Below are positions 34,422 through 42,752 of a DNA stretch of 64,000 nucleotides, piece by piece (position 1 is the first letter of the stretch; each line of letters opens with the position of its first letter). Location of the stretch: positions 9,879,738 to 9,943,737 of the forward strand of contig NZ_LR593886.1 of the NCBI RefSeq assembly GCF_901538265.1. Reading direction: 5' to 3'. Origin of the DNA: Gemmata massiliana (GTDB taxonomy: Bacteria > Planctomycetota > Planctomycetia > Gemmatales > Gemmataceae). A program made the position numbers and the translations under genes. The notes below the pieces were generated by a model. That model ran no database searches, was not told where the DNA came from, and saw only the letters and a list, made by a program, of their open reading frames with translations.

Positions 34422-34814
34422 ATGACGCGCGAAGATATTTTCGGAAAGGTCCGCACCACGCTCATCGACGCCCTCAGCGTCGACGACGACCAAGTGACGC
34501 CGACCGCACGACTCAAGGGCGACCTGGGCGCCGAGTCCATCGACTTCCTGGACATCGTGTTCCGACTGGAAAAGCAGTTCGGTGTCACGATCCCGCGGGA
34601 AGAACTCTTCCCCGAGTCCATTTTCCAGGGCGACGCCGGGTTCGTCTCCAACGGGAAAGTGACCCCGGTCGGGTTGGTTGAACTCGAAAAGCAGATGCCC
34701 TACGCCGACCTCACCGAATTCAAGAAAGATCCGCGACTCGATAAAGTCGAAGATCTGTTCACAGTCGACCTGATCGTGCGTTACCTGGAATCGAAGGTCG
34801 CCGCCAAGAAGTAA
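34422..34814 (+). CDS. Acyl carrier protein, extended form
   Basis: 130 aa, against 75-85 for the usual ACP. Ser39 in DLGAESIDFLDIVF is the phosphopantetheine site (normal DSL is here ESI). Helices I-II are normal. The extra roughly 50 residues fall between helix II and the final helix (VGLVELEKQMPYADLT ... VEDLFTVDLIVRYLESK), a charged insert of unknown role. Starts 24 bp after fabG, so the genes are cotranscribed. It is the natural carrier for the ketosynthases that follow. Confidence 0.9.
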   Translation: MTREDIFGKVRTTLIDALSVDDDQVTPTARLKGDLGAESIDFLDIVFRLEKQFGVTIPREELFPESIFQGDAGFVSNGKVTPVGLVELEKQMPYADLTEFKKDPRLDKVEDLFTVDLIVRYLESKVAAKK

Positions 34815-34900
34815 TCGTGTTAGCGATTTTGTGAAGTGGGTCCGCGTTTCGCGCCGGCCCACCGTTCGTTCTTCCCGCACCGCACGATAAAGCACTCAAC

Positions 34901-35389
34901 ATGCGCTGGACGTGGATCGACCGGTTCGTGACGTTCGAGTCCGGCAAGTCGGCCACGGCGGTGAAGAACCTCAGCCTGGCCGAAGATCACTTCGCCGATC
35001 ACTTTCCCGGCTTCCCGGTCATGCCGGCCCCTCTCATCCTGGAAGGTCTGGCCCAAACCGGCGGTATCCTCGTAGGCGAGGCCCGGCAGTACCGCGAAAA
35101 TGTAGTGCTCGCGAAAATCACCGCGAAGTTCCACTCCGAAGCGATGGCCGGCGAACAGTTGACGTACACAACCACGCTGCTGGACCTGAACGATACGGGT
35201 GCGAGAGTGTCTGCCACGGCGCACAGCGGTGATAGTCTCATCGTTGAAGCCGAAATCATGTTCGCTCACGCGAACCCGGCGCAACTCCCACCCGGACTGC
35301 CCGATACCAAGTTCGTCTTTAACGGCGAGCTGACTCACTTGCTCCGTATGGCGGCAGCCGTGAGTAAACCTCCTGCCCCCAGCGCGTAG
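34901..35389 (+). CDS. FabZ-like (3R)-hydroxyacyl-ACP dehydratase
   Basis: 162 aa hot-dog protein. DHFADHFPGFPVMPAPLI contains the catalytic His (HFPGFP), and LEGLAQTGG keeps the catalytic Glu that is absent in the gene at 33055. The usual PG of VMPGVL is PA here. N-terminal MRWTWIDRFVTFESGKSA is a paralogue-like match to the other hot-dog gene, so the two could form a heterodimer. Last gene before a terminator. Confidence 0.87.
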   Translation: MRWTWIDRFVTFESGKSATAVKNLSLAEDHFADHFPGFPVMPAPLILEGLAQTGGILVGEARQYRENVVLAKITAKFHSEAMAGEQLTYTTTLLDLNDTGARVSATAHSGDSLIVEAEIMFAHANPAQLPPGLPDTKFVFNGELTHLLRMAAAVSKPPAPSA

Positions 35390-35421
35390 TGCCTCAAACC
35401 AGCAATGCGACGGACCATAAG

Positions 35422-35450
35422 AAGCCCCGGACTGGGGCTTTCGACTTTTT
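35422..35450 (+). terminator. Intrinsic terminator closing the first part of the acyl cluster
   Basis: AAGCCCC (35422-35428) pairs with GGGGCTT (35434-35440) over a 5-nt loop, followed by TCGACTTTTT. It separates the FabZ/FabG/ACP/FabZ block from the ketosynthase block, so the latter probably has its own promoter. Confidence 0.7.
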
Positions 35451-35619
35451 CCTCAAGGCCCAAACAACCCAACTTACCCATTCCACCGAACCTTTCGCGC
35501 CAAAAACACTTGCGCTTCTGTTAAATCGGACGCAAGTAATCCGGGCGAATACACTACCACTTGAAATATAGCGCCATAACTGGCGCCATTATCCACGGAG
35601 TTCAGCACCGAGTGGCCAC

Positions 35620-36891
35620 ATGGTAAGTAACTCTCGCCGCACCGTGCTGACCGGGTTGGGCGTCCTCAACCCGATCGGGTCCACGCCCGAAGCGTTCTGG
35701 GACGCCCTCGTTGCGGGCGCCCGCGGCGTCCGCACGGTTTCGCTCTTTGATGCGACCGAACTCCCTTGCCACATCGCGGGCGAGATCCAGGGATTCTCCG
35801 CGAAGGCGATGATCGACAAGGGCTACCGCCGATCGCTCAACGCGATGGCCCGGACGGTCGAACTCGGGGTCATCGGCGCACAGCTCGGACTTCAGAACGC
35901 CGGGATCGCAAAGGGTACTGTCCCCGCACACCGAATCGGGATCGAGTTCGCCTCGCTAATGGGCGCAACCGACCTGAACGACATGGCTGCGGCGAGCAAG
36001 GTATCGTCCCCGGACGGCGAGACGATCGACCACGCCCTTTGGGGTTCGGCCGGTCTACCCGAAATCACGCCGTTGTGGATGCTGAAGTACCTGCCGAACA
36101 TGCCGGCGTGTCACACCACAATCCTGTACGACATCCAGGGTCCGAGTAACACGCAGATCCCGGGCGATACGTCGGGGTTGGTCGCACTGTTTGAAGCCGC
36201 CCGCATCCTCCGCCGCAACACTGCGGACGTGATGGTCGTGGGCGGGAGCGAAGCCCGCATCAACCCGATCACCCTCAGCCGGCACAACCTGTTCGTCCAA
36301 TTGTCACGCCAAAACGACAATCCGGGACACGCGGTTCGCCCGTTCGACGCGGACCGCGACGGCAGTGTGTTGGGCGAGGGAGCGGCTGTCTTCACGCTCG
36401 AAGAACTGACCCACGCTCGCAACCGGAACGCAACCATCCTGGGTGAACTGGTGGGGTGGGCGGCCGGGGTCGATCGTGGCAAGAAGGGACCGGGTCTGGC
36501 GCGAGTCATCCGCAACGCACTGACTGCCGCCGGCATCCAACCGCAAGACGTGGACCACGTTAACGCACACGGCACCGGTACCACCATCGGGGACTCGTTC
36601 GAGGCACGTGGGATCGCCGAAGTGTTCGGACGGGACGTGCCGGTTTTTGCGCCGCTGAGCCGGTTCGGGAACCTCGGTGCGGCTTCCGGATTGATGGAAC
36701 TGGCGTGTAGTGTGCTCGCTCTCCGGCACGGGCTGTTGCCCGGCACACTCAACCACGAGAAACCGGCCGCGGATTGTCCGATTGCGGTTCACGCGGGGGC
36801 ACCGCGTCCCGTGACCAAGCCATACGCGGTGAAAGTGAGCTACACCGACCTCGGTCAGTGTGCCGTGGCCGTCGTGAAGAAGTGGGAATAA
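35620..36891 (+). CDS. Ketosynthase-like protein lacking the catalytic Cys (KS-beta/CLF-like)
   Basis: 423 aa, beta-ketoacyl-ACP synthase fold (NPIGSTPEAFWDALVAGARG, VMVVGGSEARINPITLS, VNAHGTGTTIGDSFEA). The active-site segment reads GPSNTQIPGDTSG where active enzymes have GP....TACASG, so Asp183 takes the place of the nucleophilic Cys. His317 (NAHGT) is kept, but the second His is Asn351 (FGNLGAASG) and the usual Lys before it is lost. It therefore cannot catalyse condensation by itself. It sits directly before a complete ketosynthase, the arrangement of KS-alpha/KS-beta (chain length factor) pairs, though order is reversed. In that role it would set chain length or shape the active site. 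Confidence 0.9.
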   Translation: MVSNSRRTVLTGLGVLNPIGSTPEAFWDALVAGARGVRTVSLFDATELPCHIAGEIQGFSAKAMIDKGYRRSLNAMARTVELGVIGAQLGLQNAGIAKGTVPAHRIGIEFASLMGATDLNDMAAASKVSSPDGETIDHALWGSAGLPEITPLWMLKYLPNMPACHTTILYDIQGPSNTQIPGDTSGLVALFEAARILRRNTADVMVVGGSEARINPITLSRHNLFVQLSRQNDNPGHAVRPFDADRDGSVLGEGAAVFTLEELTHARNRNATILGELVGWAAGVDRGKKGPGLARVIRNALTAAGIQPQDVDHVNAHGTGTTIGDSFEARGIAEVFGRDVPVFAPLSRFGNLGAASGLMELACSVLALRHGLLPGTLNHEKPAADCPIAVHAGAPRPVTKPYAVKVSYTDLGQCAVAVVKKWE

Positions 36892-37007
36892 CCCCAAGAG
36901 ACACGATTGCAGCGATTTACAGCGTGGGCAGCGAATTCGAGAGCGAGACGCGGAGAGCGTGAAGCCCTCTAATCGGCTCGGGCAGCCGGTCGCCAAGAGG
37001 TAGTGTG

Positions 37008-38297
37008 ATGCGTAGACGAGTGGTAATTACCGGGATGGGCGTTATCAGCCCGCTGGGTCACAGCGTGGGCGAGTTGTTCGCCGCCCAAGTTGCGGGCCGA
37101 ACAGCGGTTGGGCCGATCGCGCACTTCGACGCCCGCACGTTCCCGACCACGTTCGCCTCCGAAGTGAAGGACTTCGACCTCGCGAAGTTTATTCCGGACG
37201 CAGACAAGTTCCGCAACTGCGGTGTGAACACCAAGTACGCGCTCGCGGCCGGCCGACAAGCACTTGTGGACGCCGGACTCCTCGAAGTGAAAGGCGATCG
37301 CTCACGGATGGGGGTGTACCTCGGCTCCGGTGAGGGTCAGGAAAACTTCGAGGCGCTCACGACCAGCACGTCGAAAGCCACGCCCACGGGCGAACGCACC
37401 GCGAACCTGCGTGAAGCCGCGGCCCTGTTACTCAAGCGACTCAACGGCCCGCAAGAAGCCGAAGCGGAGATGTACGCCCCGTCCGGCTACCTCGCCGACA
37501 CGTTCGGCCTTGATGGACCGTTCGCGTCGTGCCAAACTGCGTGCGCAGCGAGTTCACAAGCCATCGGTGAAGCGGCGGAGATGATCCGCACGAACGAAGC
37601 GGACGTCATGCTTGCGGGCGGATCGCACAGCATGATTACGCCCACGGGTATCAGTGGCTTCAACCGGCTCACCGCACTGTCGCAGCGAAACGACAGCCCA
37701 AAAACAGCGAGCCGCCCGTTCGACCTCACGCGCGACGGCTTCGTGATCGGTGAAGGTGCGGGTCTGATCGTGCTCGAAGAACTGGAACACGCGAAGGCCC
37801 GCGGTGCCAATATCGTTGCGGAATTAACGGGTTACGGTTCGACGGCCGATGCGTTCCGTATGACCGACCCGCACCCGGAGGGCCGCGGAGCAATTCGGTG
37901 CATGGCCGAGGCGCTGACCGACGCCGGCCTGAACCCCACCGACATCGGCTACATCAACGCGCACGGCACCAGCACCCAGGCCAACGACTCGGCCGAAACC
38001 GCCGCGATTAAGTCAGTGTTCGGCGATTACGCTTATAAATTGCCGGTTTCGAGCAGCAAGAGCATGCTCGGCCACCTGATCGCTGCTGCGGGGGTCGTTG
38101 AGCTGATTATTTCGATGATGGCGCTCCAGAAGGGCGTGGTTCCGCCGACGATCAACCTCGAGACGCCCGACCCCGTTTGCGACCTGGATTACGTTCCGCA
38201 CCAGGCCCGCGAGGTGCGATTTAAACACGTGCTGTCCAACAGTTTCGGTTTCGGTGGGCAGAACATTGCACTGATCGCTAGTGCGTTCCGGGGTTGA
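37008..38297 (+). CDS. Beta-ketoacyl-ACP synthase (FabF-like, KS-alpha)
   Basis: 429 aa condensing enzyme that extends acyl chains with malonyl-ACP. The triad is complete: Cys179 (SCQTACAASS), His319 (NAHGTSTQ) and His356 (KSMLGHLIAAAG), with Lys351 in place. The GTG 3 nt upstream of ATG 37008 could also start it; AGAGG lies upstream. It is 116 bp after the Cys-less partner on the same strand, so cotranscription is likely. Together they should form a heterodimer or parallel homodimers. FabF-type length. It should act in the cytoplasm on ACP-bound chains. Confidence 0.93.
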   Translation: MRRRVVITGMGVISPLGHSVGELFAAQVAGRTAVGPIAHFDARTFPTTFASEVKDFDLAKFIPDADKFRNCGVNTKYALAAGRQALVDAGLLEVKGDRSRMGVYLGSGEGQENFEALTTSTSKATPTGERTANLREAAALLLKRLNGPQEAEAEMYAPSGYLADTFGLDGPFASCQTACAASSQAIGEAAEMIRTNEADVMLAGGSHSMITPTGISGFNRLTALSQRNDSPKTASRPFDLTRDGFVIGEGAGLIVLEELEHAKARGANIVAELTGYGSTADAFRMTDPHPEGRGAIRCMAEALTDAGLNPTDIGYINAHGTSTQANDSAETAAIKSVFGDYAYKLPVSSSKSMLGHLIAAAGVVELIISMMALQKGVVPPTINLETPDPVCDLDYVPHQAREVRFKHVLSNSFGFGGQNIALIASAFRG

Positions 38298-38414
38298 AGA
38301 TTGGAGCCAGCATTCTGATAATGAAAGGTTGGTAATTGTAACAGGACGTTCCTCGTCACCGAGACGAGAGCTTTGCGGATCGGATGCCGCATCATTCTAC
38401 CCGGAGGGTTCGGG

Positions 38415-39410
38415 GTGGTTTTCTGGTTGTGGACCGGTATCGCGCTGCTCGCCTTCTTCCCCATTGCGGTGGGGTTGTTTTTGGCGATAGCGTACCTGTA
38501 CGTCCGCTGGAAATACATGGGCTTCCTGACGCGAATCTTTCAGGAAAAGCCCCTGTTCGTCGTCCCCCGGGGCGAACCGGACCCGCGCGCCGAAGAAGTC
38601 GCGATTCCCGCGGCCGACGGGCTGGCCCTCCGCGGGTGCTACTTCCGCACCAGCGCCCCCGAGCGCCGCGGGGTGATCCTGTTCGGCCTGGAGTTCGGCT
38701 CGAACCGGTGGGCCTGCCGGCAGTATTGCCAGGCGCTCATCGAAGCGGGCTACGACGTGTTCGCGGTCGAACCGCGGAACCAGGGCGAGAGCGAGCGCGA
38801 CCCGAACTACGAACCGCTCCAGTGGGTGACCGACCGGGACGTGTCCGACATGCGGTCGGCCGTTTCGTACCTGCGCTCGCGCCGGGACGCGGACCCGAAC
38901 GGCATCGGCATCTTCGGCATCAGTAAGGGCGGGAGCACCGGCCTGTTGATCGCCGCGTCCGACCCGTGGGTGAAGTGCGTTGCGACCGACGGCATGTACG
39001 GTACGCACACCACGATGGTGCCGTACATGCAACGGTGGATTCAGATCTACAGCGGGAACCGTCGCATCCAGAAGGCGCTGCCCGGCTGGTTCTACGGCAT
39101 GGTCGGCACCGTGGGTGTGAAGCGCGTGGCGCGCAACCGCGGGGTAACATACCCAAGCGTAGAAAAGGCCGCCGCCAAACTGAACCGGCCGCTCCTGATG
39201 ATCCACGGCGCGGGCGACACGTACATCAAGCCCGAAATGGCCACATCTCTCTTCGCCCGGGCCACCGGAACGAAGAAGCTGTGGCTGGTGCCCAAGGCAA
39301 AGCACAACCAGGCCCTGCACATTGCTGGGGACGAGTACAACCGCATGATAGTCGAGTTCTTCGACCGCCACTTGGCCGAAGAGAGCCGAGAGTTGGTGCC
39401 GGTAGGGTAA
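38415..39410 (+). CDS. Membrane-anchored alpha/beta hydrolase
   Basis: 331 aa from GTG 38415, with a strong GGAGGG SD 6 nt upstream. One N-terminal membrane helix (about 1-28) leads into an alpha/beta-hydrolase domain: the nucleophile elbow GISKGGS, an Asp in GAGDTYIKPE and a His in KAKHNQALH, in the right order for a Ser-Asp-His triad. Loop EFGSNRWACRQY suggests a cap or oxyanion region. Position after the ketosynthases suggests a thioesterase or an acyl-ester hydrolase that releases or remodels the chain at the membrane; this is inference from context. Confidence 0.82.
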   Translation: MVFWLWTGIALLAFFPIAVGLFLAIAYLYVRWKYMGFLTRIFQEKPLFVVPRGEPDPRAEEVAIPAADGLALRGCYFRTSAPERRGVILFGLEFGSNRWACRQYCQALIEAGYDVFAVEPRNQGESERDPNYEPLQWVTDRDVSDMRSAVSYLRSRRDADPNGIGIFGISKGGSTGLLIAASDPWVKCVATDGMYGTHTTMVPYMQRWIQIYSGNRRIQKALPGWFYGMVGTVGVKRVARNRGVTYPSVEKAAAKLNRPLLMIHGAGDTYIKPEMATSLFARATGTKKLWLVPKAKHNQALHIAGDEYNRMIVEFFDRHLAEESRELVPVG

Positions 39411-39542
39411 GAGGTTGGGACTCCGGCCGAAAGTTGACGGTCCAGTTACGGTTGATTGTGGGTCGTAATTCGTGTCTGCGAATCGCGACCATCCTACCGA
39501 CGCCCACGGCCCACCGTGGGCGTCGTCGCGCGCGGGTGAGTC

Positions 39543-41237
39543 ATGTCTCTGAAACGGTTCCTGCTCGTTCGACTCGGTCGGCTGCTGACGTACCCGGTGC
39601 GGAAGCAGTTGCGTCAGTTTGAGATCGCGTGCGAAACGCCCGAAGCGGTTCAGAACGCGCTCCTCTTCGATATCCTCCGCAAGCAAGCCGACACGCAGTT
39701 CGGGCGCGACCACAAGTTCGGCGCGATTACGTCCGTCGCCGAGTACCGCAATAACGTTCCGGTCGCACCCTACGAGTATGTCAGCCCCTACATCGAGAAA
39801 GTCCAAACGGGCGACACGCGGGCACTGCTAGCCGACCCGCGCGTGCTGATGTTCGCGCTCACCAGCGGCACCACGGCCAGTCGCAAACTCATTCCCGTAA
39901 CGGACTCCTACCTCGCAGCGTACCGGCGCGGCTGGAACATGTGGGGCGTGAAGATGTACCGCGACAACCGCGGTCGGCGGATCGCGATGCGCCCCATCGT
40001 GCAACTCGGCGGCGACCCAGAAGAGTTCCGCACGCCATCGGGCATCCCGTGCGGGAACCTCTCCGGCTACACCGCGATGGTGCAACGGCGGCTCATTAAG
40101 TGGATGTACACAGTCCCGCACGTGACCGGCAAAATCAAGGACGCGAAGGCGCGGTACTACGTCGCTCTGCGGTTCTCGATCGGCCGGAACGTGTCGCAGC
40201 TAATGGCCGCGAACCCGAGCACACTGGTTCAACTGGCCCGCGCGCTCGACGCGGAGAAAGAATCCCTCCTGCGCGATCTGCACGACGGCACGCTCCGCGC
40301 GGACCTCGACATCAGCCCGGAAGTTCGCGACTATCTCACCCCTCGCGCGAAGAAAAACCCAGTCCGCGCGGATGAATTGAGTGCGATCGCGGGGAAACTC
40401 GGGCGCCTGTACCCGATGGACGTGTGGCCCACAGACGCGACCGTCATCAACACGTGGACCGGCGGGAGCATGGGGCCGTACCTGCGGCAATTGCCGCAAT
40501 ACTACGGCGAACCTCCGGTTCACGATTTGGGATTACTCGCGAGCGAGGGGCGGTTCACGATCCCGCTTTCGGGCGGTACCGCGAGCGGCGTACTCGATAT
40601 CTGGTCGCACTACTTCGAGTTCATCCCCGAGGGCGAAATCGATTCGCCCAGGCCCACGGTACTCGGCGCACACGAACTCCGAGAAGGCGGGAGCTACTTC
40701 ATCCTGCCGACCACCTCATACGGGCTGTACCGCTACCACATTTCGGACCTCGTCCGCGTGACGGGCTTCCAGGGCAAAACGCCACTCGTCGAGTTTCTGG
40801 GTAAGGGGCACCGGTTCGCGAACCTGACCGGCGAGAAACTGAGCGAATACCACGTCACGAAGGCGATGGACGCGGTCGCACAGCGCATCAATCAGCCGAT
40901 CACGGCGTACAGCGTTAGCCCCGTGTGGGACGACAAACAGCCCTATTACGCGATCTTCCTCGAAGAACCGGATGTCGCCAACGAACCGGCGCTGAAACAC
41001 TTCCTCGCGGAGTTCGACAAACAACTCGGCGTCGAAAACATGGAATACGCCGCGAAGCGCGAGAGCGGGCGCCTCGGTTCGTTGCGTGCGATGGTGATCG
41101 CCGCTGGCACGTGGGCGAAATGGGACCGCGACCGGTTGTCGCAAACCGGCGGGTCGCCGGAGCAGTACAAGCACCCGTGTCTGATCGGTGACCTGAAATT
41201 CCGCGAAACAATGGCTGTGCTGCGCGAGGTCGTGTAG
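39543..41237 (+). CDS. GH3-family (auxin-responsive promoter type) acyl-adenylating enzyme
   Basis: 564 aa, full length for the GH3 family, which adenylates a carboxylic acid and transfers it to an amine or amino acid. The N-terminus MSLKRFLLVRLGRLLTYP contains hydrophobic basic helices. The phosphate-binding segment is MFALTSGTTASRKLIPV, then LPTTSYGLYRYHISDLVRV, and FLGKGHRFANLTGEKLSEY is characteristic of GH3. Bacterial members have no established substrate. Next to a fatty-acid-type cluster it may activate the cluster's chain for amide formation. It starts 132 bp after the hydrolase. Confidence 0.9.
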   Translation: MSLKRFLLVRLGRLLTYPVRKQLRQFEIACETPEAVQNALLFDILRKQADTQFGRDHKFGAITSVAEYRNNVPVAPYEYVSPYIEKVQTGDTRALLADPRVLMFALTSGTTASRKLIPVTDSYLAAYRRGWNMWGVKMYRDNRGRRIAMRPIVQLGGDPEEFRTPSGIPCGNLSGYTAMVQRRLIKWMYTVPHVTGKIKDAKARYYVALRFSIGRNVSQLMAANPSTLVQLARALDAEKESLLRDLHDGTLRADLDISPEVRDYLTPRAKKNPVRADELSAIAGKLGRLYPMDVWPTDATVINTWTGGSMGPYLRQLPQYYGEPPVHDLGLLASEGRFTIPLSGGTASGVLDIWSHYFEFIPEGEIDSPRPTVLGAHELREGGSYFILPTTSYGLYRYHISDLVRVTGFQGKTPLVEFLGKGHRFANLTGEKLSEYHVTKAMDAVAQRINQPITAYSVSPVWDDKQPYYAIFLEEPDVANEPALKHFLAEFDKQLGVENMEYAAKRESGRLGSLRAMVIAAGTWAKWDRDRLSQTGGSPEQYKHPCLIGDLKFRETMAVLREVV

Positions 41238-41248
41238 GCGAGAACGAA

Positions 41249-41344
41249 GAGCCACGGATGGCGCGGATAACGCAGATCGAAACCAAGAATGGAACCTGAT
41301 CCTGGTTTGGCCTTCATCCGCGTTATCTGCGTCACCCGCGGCTC
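41249..41344. repeat. Imperfect palindromic intergenic element
   Basis: The two 29-nt arms, at 41249-41277 (GAGCCACGGATGGCGCGG start) and 41316-41344, are imperfect reverse complements. The spacer contains AACCA and TGGTT, which also pair. The total is 96 bp. Similar ATCCGCGTTATC-type palindromes are, to my knowledge, scattered in GC-rich planctomycete genomes. It may act as a bidirectional terminator for the GH3 gene. Confidence 0.6.
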
Positions 41345-41447
41345 ATTTCTGCTCTCGCTATCATCGGCCTACATCTGTCATTTCTGACACGCGCACAGCA
41401 GTCGCTATACTCTACCTCAATTCACGCTTCCCCTTCGAGCCACAGCC

Positions 41448-42677
41448 ATGCCACCAGCCACAGCCACTACCCCGTCCGAGATCAAGTTCGATACCACAGC
41501 CGCGGTCCAGCGGCTCGTGCGGTTCCTCGGGATCAACGCGATCACCGGGCACGAAGCGCCCATCGGAAAGGAACTGGTCGCGGCGCTGAAGGAAGTCGGT
41601 GTCCCGGCAAAGGCCATCAGCTTCGACGATGCCCACACGCGCATCCCGGAACCGACGCCGATCGGCAACCTCATCGTGAAGTTACCCGGCACCGGTAAGA
41701 AGAGCGCGAAGCCGATCCTGTTCATGACGCACATGGACACGGTTCCACTGTGCGCTGGGGCGAAGCCGAAGGTGGTCGGCAAGCGCGTGGTGAACGAACT
41801 CGAAGGCACCACCGCGCTTGGCGGCGACAACCGCACCGGGTGCGCGGTGCTGGTCACGCTCGCGGCCGAACTCATCAAGCAGAATCTCCCGCACCCGCCG
41901 ATCACGATGCTGTTCACGGTGCGCGAGGAGAGCGGGCTGTTCGGCGCGAAGCACCTGAACCCGGCGGACCTCAGCGGGCCGACCGTGGGCTTCAACTTCG
42001 ACGGGCGCCGCGCCGCGGACGTCATCACCGGCGCCATCGGTGCCGATCGCTGGACCGTGGACATTCGCGGGAAAGCGGCCCACGCGGGTGTGGCCCCCGA
42101 GAAGGGCATCTCCGCGACGATGGTTCTCGCGCTGGCAATGGCCGAGGTCCACGCGGGCGGGTGGTTCGGCAAAGTGGTGAAGGACGGGCGCGAGGGAACG
42201 AGCAACGTCGGCTGGGTCGGTACCACCGATGGCAAGAGTGCCGGCGACGCGACCAACGTGGTCACCGATTTCGTCCACGTGAAAGGCGAGAGCCGCAGCC
42301 ACGACGCGAAGTTCGTGCGCGACATCACGGCCGCGTTCAAGGCCGCGTTCACCAACGCCGTGTCGAAGGTGAAGGACCACGAGGGTCGCACCGCGAAAGT
42401 GAAATTCACCTCGCGCCTGGACTACGTCCCGTTCCGACTGAAGCCCGACGCACCGGTCATCAAACTGGCCGAGGCCGCGGTCCGCGCGATCGGCCTTGAG
42501 CCGAACCTGCGCGTCACCAACGGTGGGTTGGATGCGAATTGGATGGTCAAGCACGGCATCCCGACCGTGACCTTCGGCGCCGGGCAGAACGAGATTCACA
42601 CGGTGAAAGAGTTCGTGGACCTGACCGAGTTCGAGAGCGGGTGCCGCCTGGCACTCGCACTGGCAACCGCAGAGTAA
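41448..42677 (+). CDS. M20-type zinc metallopeptidase
   Basis: 409 aa, peptidase T-like M20 family. Metal-binding and catalytic residues are visible: His95 and Asp97 (FMTHMDTVP), Asp127 (LGGDNRTG), Glu160-Glu161 (VREESGLFGA), Asp in FNFDGRRAADV and His in FGAGQNEIHTVKE. No signal peptide, so cytoplasmic. Likely an aminopeptidase that cleaves short peptides. Monocistronic, with a strong terminator. Confidence 0.9.
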   Translation: MPPATATTPSEIKFDTTAAVQRLVRFLGINAITGHEAPIGKELVAALKEVGVPAKAISFDDAHTRIPEPTPIGNLIVKLPGTGKKSAKPILFMTHMDTVPLCAGAKPKVVGKRVVNELEGTTALGGDNRTGCAVLVTLAAELIKQNLPHPPITMLFTVREESGLFGAKHLNPADLSGPTVGFNFDGRRAADVITGAIGADRWTVDIRGKAAHAGVAPEKGISATMVLALAMAEVHAGGWFGKVVKDGREGTSNVGWVGTTDGKSAGDATNVVTDFVHVKGESRSHDAKFVRDITAAFKAAFTNAVSKVKDHEGRTAKVKFTSRLDYVPFRLKPDAPVIKLAEAAVRAIGLEPNLRVTNGGLDANWMVKHGIPTVTFGAGQNEIHTVKEFVDLTEFESGCRLALALATAE

Positions 42678-42701
42678 AAGGGACTCATTCCCAAAACGAC
42701 G

Positions 42702-42730
42702 CGAACCCGGCCTTTGGCCGGGTTCGTGCG
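42702..42730 (+). terminator. Hairpin terminator between convergent genes
   Basis: CGAACCCGGCC (42702-42712) pairs perfectly with GGCCGGGTTCG (42716-42726) over TTT, then TGCGTTTC. It sits between the peptidase and the leftward stress protein and may serve both. Confidence 0.78.
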
Positions 42731-42752
42731 TTTCTAAACACTCACTTTGCGA

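Noticed and set aside
35620-36891. KS-beta as a pseudogene or sequencing error
   Set aside because: The frame is intact over 423 codons, its codon use matches its neighbours, and the changes hit only the catalytic residues, as expected for a non-catalytic partner.
38397-39806. 469-codon minus-strand frame across the alpha/beta hydrolase gene
   Set aside because: Antisense to the hydrolase and the start of the GH3 gene; low-complexity Arg/Val/His and no SD.
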